Shown in pieces: positions 34,220 to 43,951 of a stretch of DNA of 64,000 bases; the first letter of the stretch is position 1, and every line of letters begins with the position of its first letter. Location of the stretch: positions 2,418,001 through 2,482,000 of the forward strand of contig JAJFPB010000003.1 of NCBI GenBank assembly GCA_020881915.1. Direction: 5' to 3'. This DNA comes from Paramyrothecium sp. XJ0827. Taxonomy: Eukaryota > Ascomycota > Sordariomycetes > Hypocreales > Stachybotryaceae. A program made the position numbers and the translations under genes. The notes beneath the pieces were generated by a model. That model had not been told where the DNA came from and searched no databases. It saw only the letters and a program-made list of their open reading frames with translations.

Positions 34220-36010
34220 TTAATTGCAAATGGCCTCATCAAAAGCGCGTATCATCTCATCATAAAGGCTATGTGTAGCTTCCGGTGTGCTGTCGGTCCC
34301 CGTCCAAATGATCCCGTCACAAGGGGAAAACAGAATCTGATGTAGTCTCCCAGCAAGGGGCCCCAGGGAATAAAACTCCGGTGCAAATTCCGCAACGATA
34401 TGTTGAAAGCCGTTCGGCTCCATGGCGAGACGCTTTCGTGCCGCCAGTTGATCCCAGTCCCCGTCGCTCCAATGTCGAAGCTTGCTTGCCTCCGGAGGGT
34501 TCTCCTTGTGGTTTGTAATGATTGTCCACAGGAAAACATAGAAGAAGGATTCCAAGTCGTGCCGATATGTGTGACGTTCACCTTGCAGGATGCCAATGGC
34601 CATGAATGGCCTAGTGCCGGTAATGCCCCCTCCTGCGTCGAATCCTTCACTAAGCTCTATTGCTGAGTCAAGGTCTATCAGAATTCCTTTTGGTTTTCCT
34701 TCGTCGCGTTCACCCAATATGATGATGTTACCAGGTGAAATATCCCGGTGGAGTATCTCGGCATCATGATAGAGTGATCGGTGGCATTTGACTGCGTCAC
34801 GTAACACTTGAAGCAATTCAGTCAGGGACTGGAACGTGCAAAGAGGTTTGCCGACAGGAGAAGTCACAAGACAAGCGAGAATACGATTTTGAAAGTAGTC
34901 GTCGGTCTCTTCTGTGTAGTCGTCGAGCCCGCCGGCATTGCGCGCGACGTCGTGTTGCTGTGCCTGGGAGTAGTGCGGGTTGAGAAACTTCCTGTGCGTG
35001 CCCCACCGAAGAGCTCGACGAAGGTTTGCCGTGTTTTCGATCTCCTGGTAGTGATTTACGGAGACAGAACCCCAGACATGCTTCTTCTCGGCCAGCCGGA
35101 GAAGCTCGTCTTCCGGACGATCCCTGGCCCAGCGCCATTTGAACTTCAAGACGTAATCCCATTGGCCTGAGGTAGGCAACCTAGCCCGGTAGCAGGTCGT
35201 TCCGGTACCAACCAGACGTTCACGAGACGCGATGGGCTGGTCTTCGAGGTAAACTTTTCCCAAGGAGGACACGGCACTGTCAAGGATAATATATTTGCCG
35301 CCCTGGTCCGTCTCAATGGCGTTATTTTTCCCCAGCTCGTTATCAGTCATATGTTGGTAGCTGAGGATAACGGAAAGAAACTGTGTGATGTCTTTTTGGA
35401 TATCGAAGACTTCGCTGCAATACAAGCCAGATCGATCAAAGACCCAAAGTTCCACGAGGGAGCCACGGATGTAGAAGGCGTGCAGGAAAAAACGCTCGGG
35501 CTGGCTGGCGAATACCTGCTGGGCGGACCGGCAGAGGCGTAACAGTCCATCCTGGTAGGGGGTGCATGCAGAGCGATGAAACTGGCCAACAACCTGGACA
35601 TGATCCCATGAAACGTGTCCACTGGCGTCTATTTGGCGAGGACTTGCCAGTAGGAGACGTGCGCCTTGGTTATGGCTCTCTTGCTCGTGTGGTGAATGGC
35701 TTGTTGATATATGCCACGAGCCCTGACTGCCGTCACGCTGTTGCGAGCTGTAGCTGGAAAACCACCGGAGGAAATTGTCTGGCGACGGGGCACTCATGGG
35801 AACAGCACAGCAGCTGCTCGTGCTCCCGGGCGCCGCCTGAGTTTCTGGCAAGGCATGCTGACGGATATGATCAAAAGTACCGAAGTATCTCGGTATGAAT
35901 CCAAGCATGGGGCCGTGCATGCGGCCGTCTATGTTGTCGATGATTTCTTGCTTGTCCGGCGCGGAAGCTGGTGGGTCCGGGGCATGATCCGCCACTAGCT
36001 GATCCCCCAT
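34220..36010 (-). CDS. FunK1-type protein kinase
   Basis: An intact frame of 596 residues from the ATG at 36010. The frame stays open to 36124 without another ATG, so an upstream exon is possible. The C-terminal half has the FunK1 (PF17667) hallmarks: RLVGTGTTCYRARLPTSGQW with the lysine in YVLKFKW, the catalytic loop LHRDISPGNIIILGE, a metal-binding LIDLDSA (in place of DFG), TGTRPFMAIGIL, and HTYRHDLESFFYVFLWTI. The long N-terminal half is the helical region usual in this family. FunK1 kinases are expanded in fungi and their substrates are unknown. It is the only kinase-fold gene of the 1-37 kb region with an undamaged frame. A CTACCTTACCTT-type motif lies about 120 bases upstream. Confidence 0.9.
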   Translation of the reverse strand: MGDQLVADHAPDPPASAPDKQEIIDNIDGRMHGPMLGFIPRYFGTFDHIRQHALPETQAAPGSTSSCCAVPMSAPSPDNFLRWFSSYSSQQRDGSQGSWHISTSHSPHEQESHNQGARLLLASPRQIDASGHVSWDHVQVVGQFHRSACTPYQDGLLRLCRSAQQVFASQPERFFLHAFYIRGSLVELWVFDRSGLYCSEVFDIQKDITQFLSVILSYQHMTDNELGKNNAIETDQGGKYIILDSAVSSLGKVYLEDQPIASRERLVGTGTTCYRARLPTSGQWDYVLKFKWRWARDRPEDELLRLAEKKHVWGSVSVNHYQEIENTANLRRALRWGTHRKFLNPHYSQAQQHDVARNAGGLDDYTEETDDYFQNRILACLVTSPVGKPLCTFQSLTELLQVLRDAVKCHRSLYHDAEILHRDISPGNIIILGERDEGKPKGILIDLDSAIELSEGFDAGGGITGTRPFMAIGILQGERHTYRHDLESFFYVFLWTIITNHKENPPEASKLRHWSDGDWDQLAARKRLAMEPNGFQHIVAEFAPEFYSLGPLAGRLHQILFSPCDGIIWTGTDSTPEATHSLYDEMIRAFDEAICN

Positions 36011-36131
36011 GGCCAAGACAGAACATAAATGTGACAGTGCTGGCGGCGGTTGAGTTGGAGGTTCCAAGAGCCGTGGTCGTAGGAATTTATCCTGGTCGAA
36101 TAAAATCCCCGATGCTACAGTCAAACGTGCA

Positions 36132-36144
36132 AAGGTAAGGTAGG
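36132..36144 (-). promoter_or_regulatory. CCTACCTTACCTT motif upstream of the FunK1 gene
   Basis: On the minus strand this reads CCTACCTTACCTT, about 120 bases before the FunK1 start. A second, partly palindromic version (CTACCTAGTAGGTACCTTAC) lies at 36451-36470. Confidence 0.35.
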
Positions 36145-36848
36145 CCAGACGCGTGGACGAGAAGCAAGCGATTTCGAGGGCTGGTTAAGGTATCATTGTT
36201 GGTGTGTAAACTGCCGGAATTTCCCCACCCGGAAACGTGAACAACCAGGGTACCTTACTTACGCGGGAGGCCCCTTAGAACCTCAAAACTCGCACAGGCT
36301 ATATTTTCTCAATGGGATATTTATAAGACTTTTAGGGGTTCCTTAAAGCAAATCTTGAGCTATAAGGAAGTAACAAGCCCTTCTTAAATCAAGTTAAGTT
36401 AGACGCTTCATAGGGGGACTACTGAAACAGCCCCCCTCCCTTCTACATACCTACCTAGTAGGTACCTTACCTTTTCTCCGGCACAAATGAACACTCCGAA
36501 AAAGGACACACCACGTCGCCTTCTTAATGCACTACCTGATTTGTTATGCTTTTCCTCCCTTTCTTTCTCCTTTCTCTCATCCCTCTTGTCCGGGAGGGGG
36601 GCCTTTAATACGCGGGCTTTTGGGTCATGCCACGCTGCTGATTGACCGGGCTGAACAGCAGAACACAGCCAGCAAATGACCTTGAAAGCGTTCGTGCTCT
36701 GCTACCCAACAGACCCCACATAGAGCGCGGTATCACCCAGCCCGGCCCTCGTATTCATGTCTGCCTGTTGCCTTGCTTGGACCAGCGCCTTTTCTTTCTT
36801 TTTTTTTTTTGGTTTTCTTTTGGTTTTGGTTTCGCTTTGGGACATTGT

Positions 36849-36873
36849 TGGTCGGTCGGTCGGTCGGTCGATA
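36849..36873 (+). repeat. GGTC/CGGT tetranucleotide microsatellite
   Basis: Five to six tandem GGTC units, following a poly-T tract at about 36798-36809, in the leader region between the FunK1 gene and the gene at 37358. Confidence 0.8.
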
Positions 36874-37176
36874 GGTCGACGGCCGGTTAGCAATCACCTC
36901 GCATTAGTTTCCTGCGAGCGAGTACTCGTGATTCTCCTTGACCGGGTGTCTTCCTTGCGTAGGCAGACGCCAAGATGGTCGATTGGAGGAGTCAAGCACG
37001 CCAGATTATGCCTTGAAATCTCCTCGCCTGAGCCTCGTCTTTCCCCTTCCGGCCGTCGCCTCTTCACACGCACATCAACGTCCTCAGCACAGAACGAGCG
37101 GACCAACATGAACAGGCCTGCACGAGAGGACCCAACCAACATGGAACGGCACCCACATGCAACTCGACAAGTTTGG

Positions 37177-37214
37177 CCTCCTCCTCCTCCTCCTCCTCCT
37201 CCTCCTCCTCCTCC
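37177..37214 (+). repeat. CCT trinucleotide microsatellite
   Basis: About twelve tandem CCT/TCC units followed by three CTG. The tract is about 150 bases before the ATG at 37358, so I place it in the 5' untranslated or promoter region and not in a polyproline coding tract. Confidence 0.85.
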
Positions 37215-37357
37215 TGCTGCTGCAGGCTATAAGAGAACGATACTTGCCCTATGTTCTGGCACCGCGAAATATTATCTGAGACTTTGCCTGGAATTCGCGC
37301 ACTTTCTTGCTTACTTGCCTTCACTGCATGGCTACTTGCCCTTCGAACACACACGCA

Positions 37358-38151
37358 ATGGTTTCCCTCATCGATAACTTTGTACCCTCCACTGTCTACA
37401 ACACCTTGCCTTTGATCAGTCAAGTGGCCCAAGCGCCGAAGGATCACTCCCAGGATCTACAAGACCTCTGCAAGCTGCTGGACGAGCACAATGTCCCCAA
37501 GGGAGTCAGCGTTCGATTGATCCATAAGCATTTCGACACAACTGAGGGGGAAGTGATGGTTTTCAGCAAAATGCTAATACCGGACCATGGTTTCGTTCAG
37601 ATCATGAAGCCCGTTGTGCTTTCAGGCAGCAATCAGCTCCGTGGCATCCATTATTTTGTTGACAACAACGCATCCCTCCAAGCGTACGAGTATGAGGATA
37701 GAAATAACGAACTGCCCGATATGAGTACTTGCAACTCGTTTCTAGCGGCGTTCTGTGACCTCATCATGGCGCGAGGCTTGCAACGCAAGTTTGACTCAAG
37801 CTTCAGTGCGAGGACGAGACGGGCCAAACAGGATGGACTGAATACGAACTGCACGCGAGGCGCAGCACCATAATGTTCCCGGATGGTATGCCCATGCCTG
37901 ATGGCGATGGTGATTACAGCGTCGCAACAGAGTGGAGACCCATCGTGAACGAGCTCCCGAGAACTTGTAAGCATACCACGACGTGCAGCCACGGGCGAAG
38001 AACGTGCAAGCACTGAAAGCACTGCAACAACCACCCCACCGACTATGATATGAGCCACGATAGTGACTCCAGTTTCTGCCTCGGTGGGCAAAAGATTCGA
38101 CGAGGGACACCGGTCCATGATATTGTCGCTCATATTATTGCCGCCTTTTAG
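37358..38151 (+). pseudogene. Conserved uncharacterised fungal protein, two lesions
   Basis: The ATG at 37358 begins MVSLIDNFVPSTVYNTLPLI, followed by LCKLLDEHNVPKGVSVRLIH, HFDTTEGEVMVFSKMLIP and LRGIHYFVDNNASLQAYEY. The frame then changes at about 37795 (TTTGACTCAAG, one G short of TTTGGACTCAAG), giving LQCEDETGQTGWTEYELHAR, RRSTIMFPDGMPMPDGDGDY and a C-terminal Cys/His part. There TGA at 38014-38016 replaces the expected Cys (CKH*KHC). The end is GQKIRRGTPVHDIVAHIIAA with TAG at 38149-38151. With both repaired the length is 264 codons. From memory this is a common but functionally unknown family in Hypocreales, with a C-terminal 'C-H-C-HC' motif that may bind metal. Confidence 0.7.
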
Positions 38152-38231
38152 TTGAGACAATTGTGAATTTGTTGTATTTTCCTTATAGTCTGAAGATTTG
38201 TGCAAGGTGCAAGGTGCATGGTGTAGCAGCA

Positions 38232-39086
38232 ATGGAGAATTTTCCTAGAATTCTAAGACGATTTTGGTCCATGCACAAAACTGGTAGCCACTCTTGTCGA
38301 ACTATGCTTGTTGGCAGGATCTCTGAACTTATGTACTTATTTTTACTTAATTTGCGTAACTCCAGTATTGTAAGAAGCGGGTCACACATGTTCAGTTTGG
38401 ACTGGTGGACGATGCATCTCATCCTAGTACCGTGGTTTGTGGACTTTGACCCCGATTCGGCTCAAGAACAATCTCCTCATACTACCACGTGGAGACTTCG
38501 GGCGCCGCAACACGGGGCAAAAGCAATCTGGTCCTATCCAGTGGATGCACGTCTCGGCTGCCTTTGGCATGCAACTAGAGCAATGATCTTGCAAAGTAAA
38601 GTAGGAGCAAGCTATATGATGATTGAGTTGCTAGTTTCGAATGGATCGAACACAATGACCAGTAGCAGAGGCTTAGAAGTTCCAACAAGAGGTGAAGAAA
38701 GAATGCGAGAGAGTGTACTTCGGCGACTGTCCGCTAATGTTAGCCCACGCACTGCGTCCTTCAAGTCCCGCATCAACACCTCCTCTGATCATAATTCCAA
38801 TGCGCTCCTTAGTGTGATGCTTGCTATATGTCACTTCTCTGGCGCCCTTGGGCTTCTCCTTTATCTCTCTACGGCCATTTATGGTAAGGAATTGCTTCTT
38901 CAGAAACTCGAAGCCGATCACCAAGCGCACATCAGTTTTCTTCGAGGACTCGTGCCATCACCGTCCCCACACCATCCTGGGAACACTGGGCAGGCGGCTA
39001 CGGTCATCACAAATTACTTGTCGCGCAACAGCATGCTGTACGAAGTCACGGGCCCCCAAAAATTAGCAATCCAACATCGTCGGTAA
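38232..39086 (+). CDS. Long hypothetical open frame, weak support
   Basis: 284 codons are open from an ATG at 38232. The predicted protein has one hydrophobic segment near its C-terminal third (LLSVMLAICHFSGALGLLLY) and many Ser/Arg/Met residues. No domain is recognised and the codon use does not look strongly coding. It may be a chance frame or an orphan gene. It lies between the broken gene at 37.4 kb and the frame at 39.3 kb. Confidence 0.25.
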   Translation: MENFPRILRRFWSMHKTGSHSCRTMLVGRISELMYLFLLNLRNSSIVRSGSHMFSLDWWTMHLILVPWFVDFDPDSAQEQSPHTTTWRLRAPQHGAKAIWSYPVDARLGCLWHATRAMILQSKVGASYMMIELLVSNGSNTMTSSRGLEVPTRGEERMRESVLRRLSANVSPRTASFKSRINTSSDHNSNALLSVMLAICHFSGALGLLLYLSTAIYGKELLLQKLEADHQAHISFLRGLVPSPSPHHPGNTGQAATVITNYLSRNSMLYEVTGPQKLAIQHRR

Positions 39087-39270
39087 CTTCGACGGCGGCA
39101 AAGGCCCAGGCCCAAGAGCCGTGCCTAATGGCCATGTCGATGTCTTCCCTTTTAAAACTGGGAAGTAGCGGCCTGGAAGTCTTGGTCTAGAGTCGTCGTT
39201 GACAGCGGAACACACGGACAAGGCATGACTGACATGAAATCCGGCACAACTTCTTTGGTCATCGCTTACG

Positions 39271-39290
39271 CTTTTTTTTTTTTTTTTTTG
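39271..39290 (+). repeat. Poly-T tract
   Basis: About 18 consecutive T lie just upstream of a possible exon at 39347. Confidence 0.85.
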
Positions 39291-39301
39291 GTACGGAAAC
39301 C

Positions 39302-39859
39302 GTGATCTCCTACAGGGCAGTGTCGCATTTTGTGCCGTATCGGGGGAAGAGACTGGTGAGAAATGGGGTACAAAATCTCTTGTTGAGAAGGATAGAGGTC
39401 GGTGGGGAGGTGGTCTGGCGCTCAGTATTGAACCTGGTGGCTGTGGAACCGTCAGGTTCGCCTGAAGGGGGTATCTTGAGACTGACGGGAACCTTGAGGA
39501 TCAGGGGCGCTCATGGAGCCGGTTTCAATCTCGGCACAGACGCTATCAGAACGGTGATGCCCTATCTGCACGACATGGTAGAGGCTGTTGACTCATCGTT
39601 AGTTGACCTGCCAAGCGAATCGGCCGAACACATTAGAAAGCCACAGGTCAGAGACGCCCTTGATCGGGCCATGGGGGCCGGCACCGTCGAGGTGCAATTC
39701 CAAGTGCAGTCAGCGTCAGCAGCAAGCAATCTAATACAGCTCACAGTGGCATCCACCCACCGTCAGGACTGTACAGTCCTGCACGCCAATTTCAATGAAC
39801 GCCAGTTTCTTACAGATTTATTTGAACCAGTTGAGTACATCTTGGCAACTGAACAATAA
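39302..39859 (+). CDS. Hypothetical protein, probably the last exon
   Basis: 185 codons are open with natural composition (GGILRLTGTLRIRGAHGAGF; VRDALDRAMGAGTVEVQFQV; NFNERQFLTDLFEPVEYILA), ending at TAA 39857-39859. No early ATG occurs in the frame. The likely structure is an upstream exon joined at the CTACAG acceptor near 39316. I could not find that upstream exon with confidence. No domain is recognised. Confidence 0.35.
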   Translation: MISYRAVSHFVPYRGKRLVRNGVQNLLLRRIEVGGEVVWRSVLNLVAVEPSGSPEGGILRLTGTLRIRGAHGAGFNLGTDAIRTVMPYLHDMVEAVDSSLVDLPSESAEHIRKPQVRDALDRAMGAGTVEVQFQVQSASAASNLIQLTVASTHRQDCTVLHANFNERQFLTDLFEPVEYILATEQ

Positions 39860-39876
39860 GTGTCGTGGGGTTTTTC

Positions 39877-40018
39877 CCCCCCCTTCTTCTTTTTCTTTCT
39901 TTCTTTCTTTCTTTCTCTCTCTCTTTTTCTTCTTTTCTTCTTCTTTTCTTCTCTTTTTCTTCTTTTTCTTCTTTTTCTTCTTCTTTTTTTCCCCTCTTTG
40001 TTTCTTCTTTTTCTTTCC
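39877..40018 (+). repeat. CTTT/CTT pyrimidine tract
   Basis: About 140 bases of almost pure C/T, made of TTTC and TTC units. This is a low-complexity tract and not coding, although it leaves frames open on both strands. Confidence 0.9.
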
Positions 40019-40428
40019 ACAGTACCTAAGTTTTGTACATTTGTAGTATCTCTCTACTTGCTTTGTGCCACCTTGCCACTCTACTGCAACTGTACTGACG
40101 CACCGGCCAAGATAAGATCTATGGTCCCGCTGTGACAGAGAAAAGAGGAAGACCCATGAAAGGAGTCAGGAACCACACAAAGGGTTCAAGAAAGGCAGCC
40201 TTGGCTCAAAGAGAGTAGCAGTGTAACGCCTGGGATGGTAGTGGGATATTGCATTCCCGACCCATGTCGTCTCATTGACACGCAACATCTATCCGCAGGT
40301 AGTTGCGTTGGGTACCTCGGTATGGAAGAAATTGGAAGGACCTTCTGGCTGACGAAAAGTCATTTTCGAATCTGGACGCTTTGTTCTCGTCTTTGTCCCC
40401 ATTCTTTTTCGTTTCTTCAGAATTCTTA

Positions 40429-40462
40429 CGTTTGCGTTTGCGTTTGCGTTTGCGTTTGCGCA
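40429..40462 (+). repeat. GTTTGC hexanucleotide microsatellite
   Basis: Five tandem GTTTGC units followed by GCATGCG lie about 70 bases before the ATG at 40529. Confidence 0.85.
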
Positions 40463-40528
40463 TGCGTCTGTGTCTGTGGCATCTCCGCATTTCAAGCTTT
40501 GTCCGAGGTCTCACCCTAGGTATAAAGG

Positions 40529-41623
40529 ATGGGGATCCTCGCCGCTGCATCGTCCTCCATTAGGGCGAACAAACGGCATGATTTTGCTCGCAATCACCCA
40601 CATCTGAAGAAAACCAGAGTCGCGCCAGCAATCGTCGACCGTAACGGCCTTATCAAACGCAACCACGTCCGACGCACCAAACCAGAGCGCAATCCCGCTG
40701 ACGTCAGCCACGATTGCAGTACGATGGAACCAGCATCGCCACAAGACAACTGCGTGCCCACGGTCCGATTCGGGACCACCGCGGAGTTGTTCCAGACGAT
40801 TGATCAGGTTGAAGGAGATTTTCTCGTCGTAACAGGTATTCCTTGTCCGCCCCGGCTTGCTTGAGTTATCCATACTAACTCTTCTGAAGATGTCACGCCC
40901 ACCAATCTTGAGGAGATTGATCGCCAACGAGGACATCGCAGGTTCTTTCGCATTAGTCGTTACGAACCTGATACAGGCATCCTTATCGTCACGATCCCAA
41001 ACACTCCGCATGAAGCGATTCACCTTGACCTCTACGAAGTACTTGTTGTCCAGATCTCCCAAAGACAATTGCACAAATCTTGGAGATCGATGGGCGGTGC
41101 TACAAAACGCACTTCCCAAGGCGGCGCCGGAGAAGGGGATTCCAGCGGCGGGCCATGGAGGGAAGAAGGCAGTGGCAATCGATGGCCAACCCTCGTCATT
41201 GAGGCTGGGGACTCTCAACCTCTGGATGCTCTACGAAGAGGTATGCATTGGTGGTTTTCTGCCTCGGATCATCAGGTAAAAATCGTTCTTCTCATCAAGC
41301 TTGAGCGTCTGCGAAACACGATATCAATCGAGAGGTGGGAGGAAGAGACTTCTGCTTCTGCCCGGCCAGGCGCCACGACAACGCGAAATGCGGCCGCTAA
41401 TAATGCGCCTCATCCTGTACTTCGACAAAGCATCACCATTACCCGGAGCGTCAACAATCCTATGTCGTACCAAGTAACGGGGGGTGCTTTGGTCTTGTCT
41501 TTCAGGCTTCTCTTCTGTCGAGACCCAAGCCCAGATGAGGAAGATTTCGTCATTGGTGAAGCGGAGCTGAAGGACTATGCGCAAAATGTCTGGCAAGAGG
41601 TAGAAAGCTCAAACAGTAGCTGA
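40529..41623 (+). CDS. Uncharacterised fungal protein of a recurrent family, intact
   Basis: Exon 1 is 40529-40835 and exon 2 is 40890-41623, with a 54-nt intron (GTATTC, CTAAC branch, TCTGAAG). The 346-residue product reads DVTPTNLEEIDRQRGHRRFF, RYEPDTGILIVTIPNTPHEA then IHLDLYEV, EGDSSGGPW, NRWPTLVIEAGDSQPLDALR, HWWFSASDHQVKIVLLIKLE, ISIERWEEE, PVLRQSITITRS and FRLLFCRDP...EDFVIGEAEL. The order PTLVIEAG / L--LR---WWF--S---VKIV-L-K / I-LE-W is typical of a large fungal family without known function (from memory). The combination Asp/Glu-x-Gly...ValIleGluAla...ValLys recalls PD-(D/E)XK nuclease-fold proteins, but this is only a guess. A minus-strand open frame over the same DNA is a shadow. 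Confidence 0.75.
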
Positions 41624-43951
41624 TCGGAGTCAATGGACAGGGTATACAGAAAGGCGGAAGTATGATGGCAGAACGGATAAGTAGCTAGTAACGGGATTCA
41701 TGGACTATCAGGTCGACTTTTGGGCGAATCAGGGTTTTGAAAGTGAGGCTGGACAAAAATGACTCTAGAAAATGACCAAAAAAAAGAACAAATGTAGCAG
41801 TCTTCGAGATGAAAAGTCCCAAACCGCAGCCGCATATACCTTGGTGACATGGAGAAACTCACAAACTAAATCGACTCGCTCACCTCCACCACTACTCGAA
41901 CCAGTCAGTAAGTTTGCACATGCACATTTGAGAGCTTTCGAGTCGCAACTGACCCGAGTCGGACTGCAGCCATATATGTATGCGGGAGCCCTAGAGTATC
42001 GGCAATGATTGCATTCCGGGGCCTGCCGCTGATAGAAGGTATCGGCACCGGAACATCGGAGGTCGGCGCGAGTTGATGGGTATTGTTCACCAGCAGGTCC
42101 ACAATGGGATAGCTGATGGACGAGAAGCTACAGCACGGCCATTTCTGCTCCTGCGTTCGGGACATAGGTGGCTTCCACCTCATCTTCGCGAGCCAAAGAC
42201 GGCAAGAATCGGGCTCGATGTACTGGACATACAGGATGTGCAACAACCGATGTCAGCTAGATCCAAGATGCCTGGTGTTGAAACAGACGGGACAGGTGGA
42301 AGGTGCACGGAGAGGGAACGAACCAGGCACCTTGTCGCTTCTTCAAGGTCCGAGCCCCCGTGCATTCCATCGTGCAACAAGGGTTGTCCGGGTCGCCCTT
42401 CGCCACACGTCCGTGTTTCTCGTCTTTGAAATGACAGCTTTACATGACAGTCCTGTACAGTACTCGGCTGAGGCAACTGCAGTACTGTACCATATACGGT
42501 AGGGAAAGCTGGGCTAAAATTTGTCGGCTGCGGGGGTCGGTAGCACCATTTCGACGGCCATGACATTCCAAAAACAGCAAACGAGGTCGGCCGCCAGAGA
42601 CAAAGCACAACGACAGTTGGCCGACGGATGGCACACCGTCCTACGTCAACCATGGTTTTCCGAAGGTGCAGGTGGTATCTCGGACAAAGACAAAGCCAGC
42701 TCCGGGCGTTCTGAGGCTTCATTCATCTGCGTTCGTATTTCTGGAATTCCATCCTTGGACAGCCTCTATCTACAGCTGGGCGTCATGCCCAAGCGTCAGC
42801 TCACTCGGATGGACAACACCGGCAGTCTTACAGTACAACAATGCTGAAGATGGTGTCATCCATACGAGCTATGCAAAGTCTCGTCCACGACAATCTTGCG
42901 CAAGGGGCATAGCATATCGGGCGTGCCTTGGTCAGTCCCACCATCCTACCCTGGCTCTGCAGGTCTGCTCCTGGCGTGCCCGGGCGCCCTGCCACCTGTC
43001 ACAGCTTGCTTGAGGTTGTTGATGGCCTCAGGAAGCCCGAACCGCTGGCTCAACAGGTGTCACATGATACCAGCAGCTGGCAACGCTCGCCGCGGCGCAC
43101 AACTGGCCGGTAGGGCTATGCTGCATCTGCCCCGGCCAGCCTCTCTTTGTTCACCTTCCCTTCCACAACCCTTTGCTCTCCCTTGGACTGAGGTGCAACT
43201 CATCGCCCGCGCTCCGCCATCCCGTATCTGAAGCTCACGAGGAACATCGACCCCCTGGCCACCCGAGCAGAGATGCGCTAGAGTCTGTCAGTGAGTCAAG
43301 ACGGTTTTCTTGCCGAAAAGACAGGATGAAGACTCACCTCACATGCGGATTTCCCTTCCAAGGAGGCTCATATTACAACGACCGCCGTTGCATCCTGTGA
43401 AACGGATCGTGGGCCCTAGCGCGTGGGCACGCTGCCGCCAGCTGTGGGCACAAAACCCTGCTCACCTTCTATTCACACCTGGCGCACAATACTCCCGCAC
43501 AGTTCCGCATTTCAAGAACGTAAGCCTATCACACAGCTCGGATGCACATGGGCTGTTTGAGGAGCTAAGCGGCCTTCTATTCAGGTTCCATTCACATCGG
43601 TCATCGACCCCTCAACGATAACAACAACACACGCGCACCCTCCGGTTGGTCTCCTCGTCATCTGCCTGATCTTCTCTGCGTTATTTTCCTTGCTCTTCCC
43701 TTCGTCGTTTTCCTTCTACTTCTTCATCCAGATTTGCGGAGGCCGTATCAACACCACCATCAGCGCTTAACGCCTCGCTGCCTCCATTGTGCTGTGCCTC
43801 AGCTCGGTAAGCTGTCCCTTTTCCAACCACGAAGCATTACCAGAACCATCGCCGCTGACATGATTCAGCAGTAAGGTACCGCAGCTACTCCGTTTTCATC
43901 TGAGTCTAGAGCCTCTCACGCAAGGATATCAAGCACAACCCGCAGAACAGC
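41624..43951. other. Long gene-free stretch upstream of the RRM gene
   Basis: 2.3 kb with overlapping open frames on both strands but none protein-like. 43600-43950 is pyrimidine-rich and probably includes the promoter and a long leader of the RRM gene. Confidence 0.4.

Noticed and set aside
36757..37377. 206-codon plus-strand frame with a polyproline run
   Set aside because: The polyproline comes from the CCT microsatellite and the hydrophobic start from a T-rich tract. The real coding start nearby is the ATG at 37358 in another frame.
39877..40018. Lys/Arg/Glu-rich minus-strand frame (85 codons)
   Set aside because: It is the complement of a CTTT/CTT low-complexity tract and not a protein.
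40511..41218. 235-codon minus-strand open frame
   Set aside because: It covers the two exons and the intron of the well-supported plus-strand gene at 40529-41623. Its translation has no protein-like blocks, so it is a shadow frame.
42180..42722. 180-codon minus-strand open frame
   Set aside because: It has no start context, domain or conserved block, and several equally long frames overlap it on the other strand.
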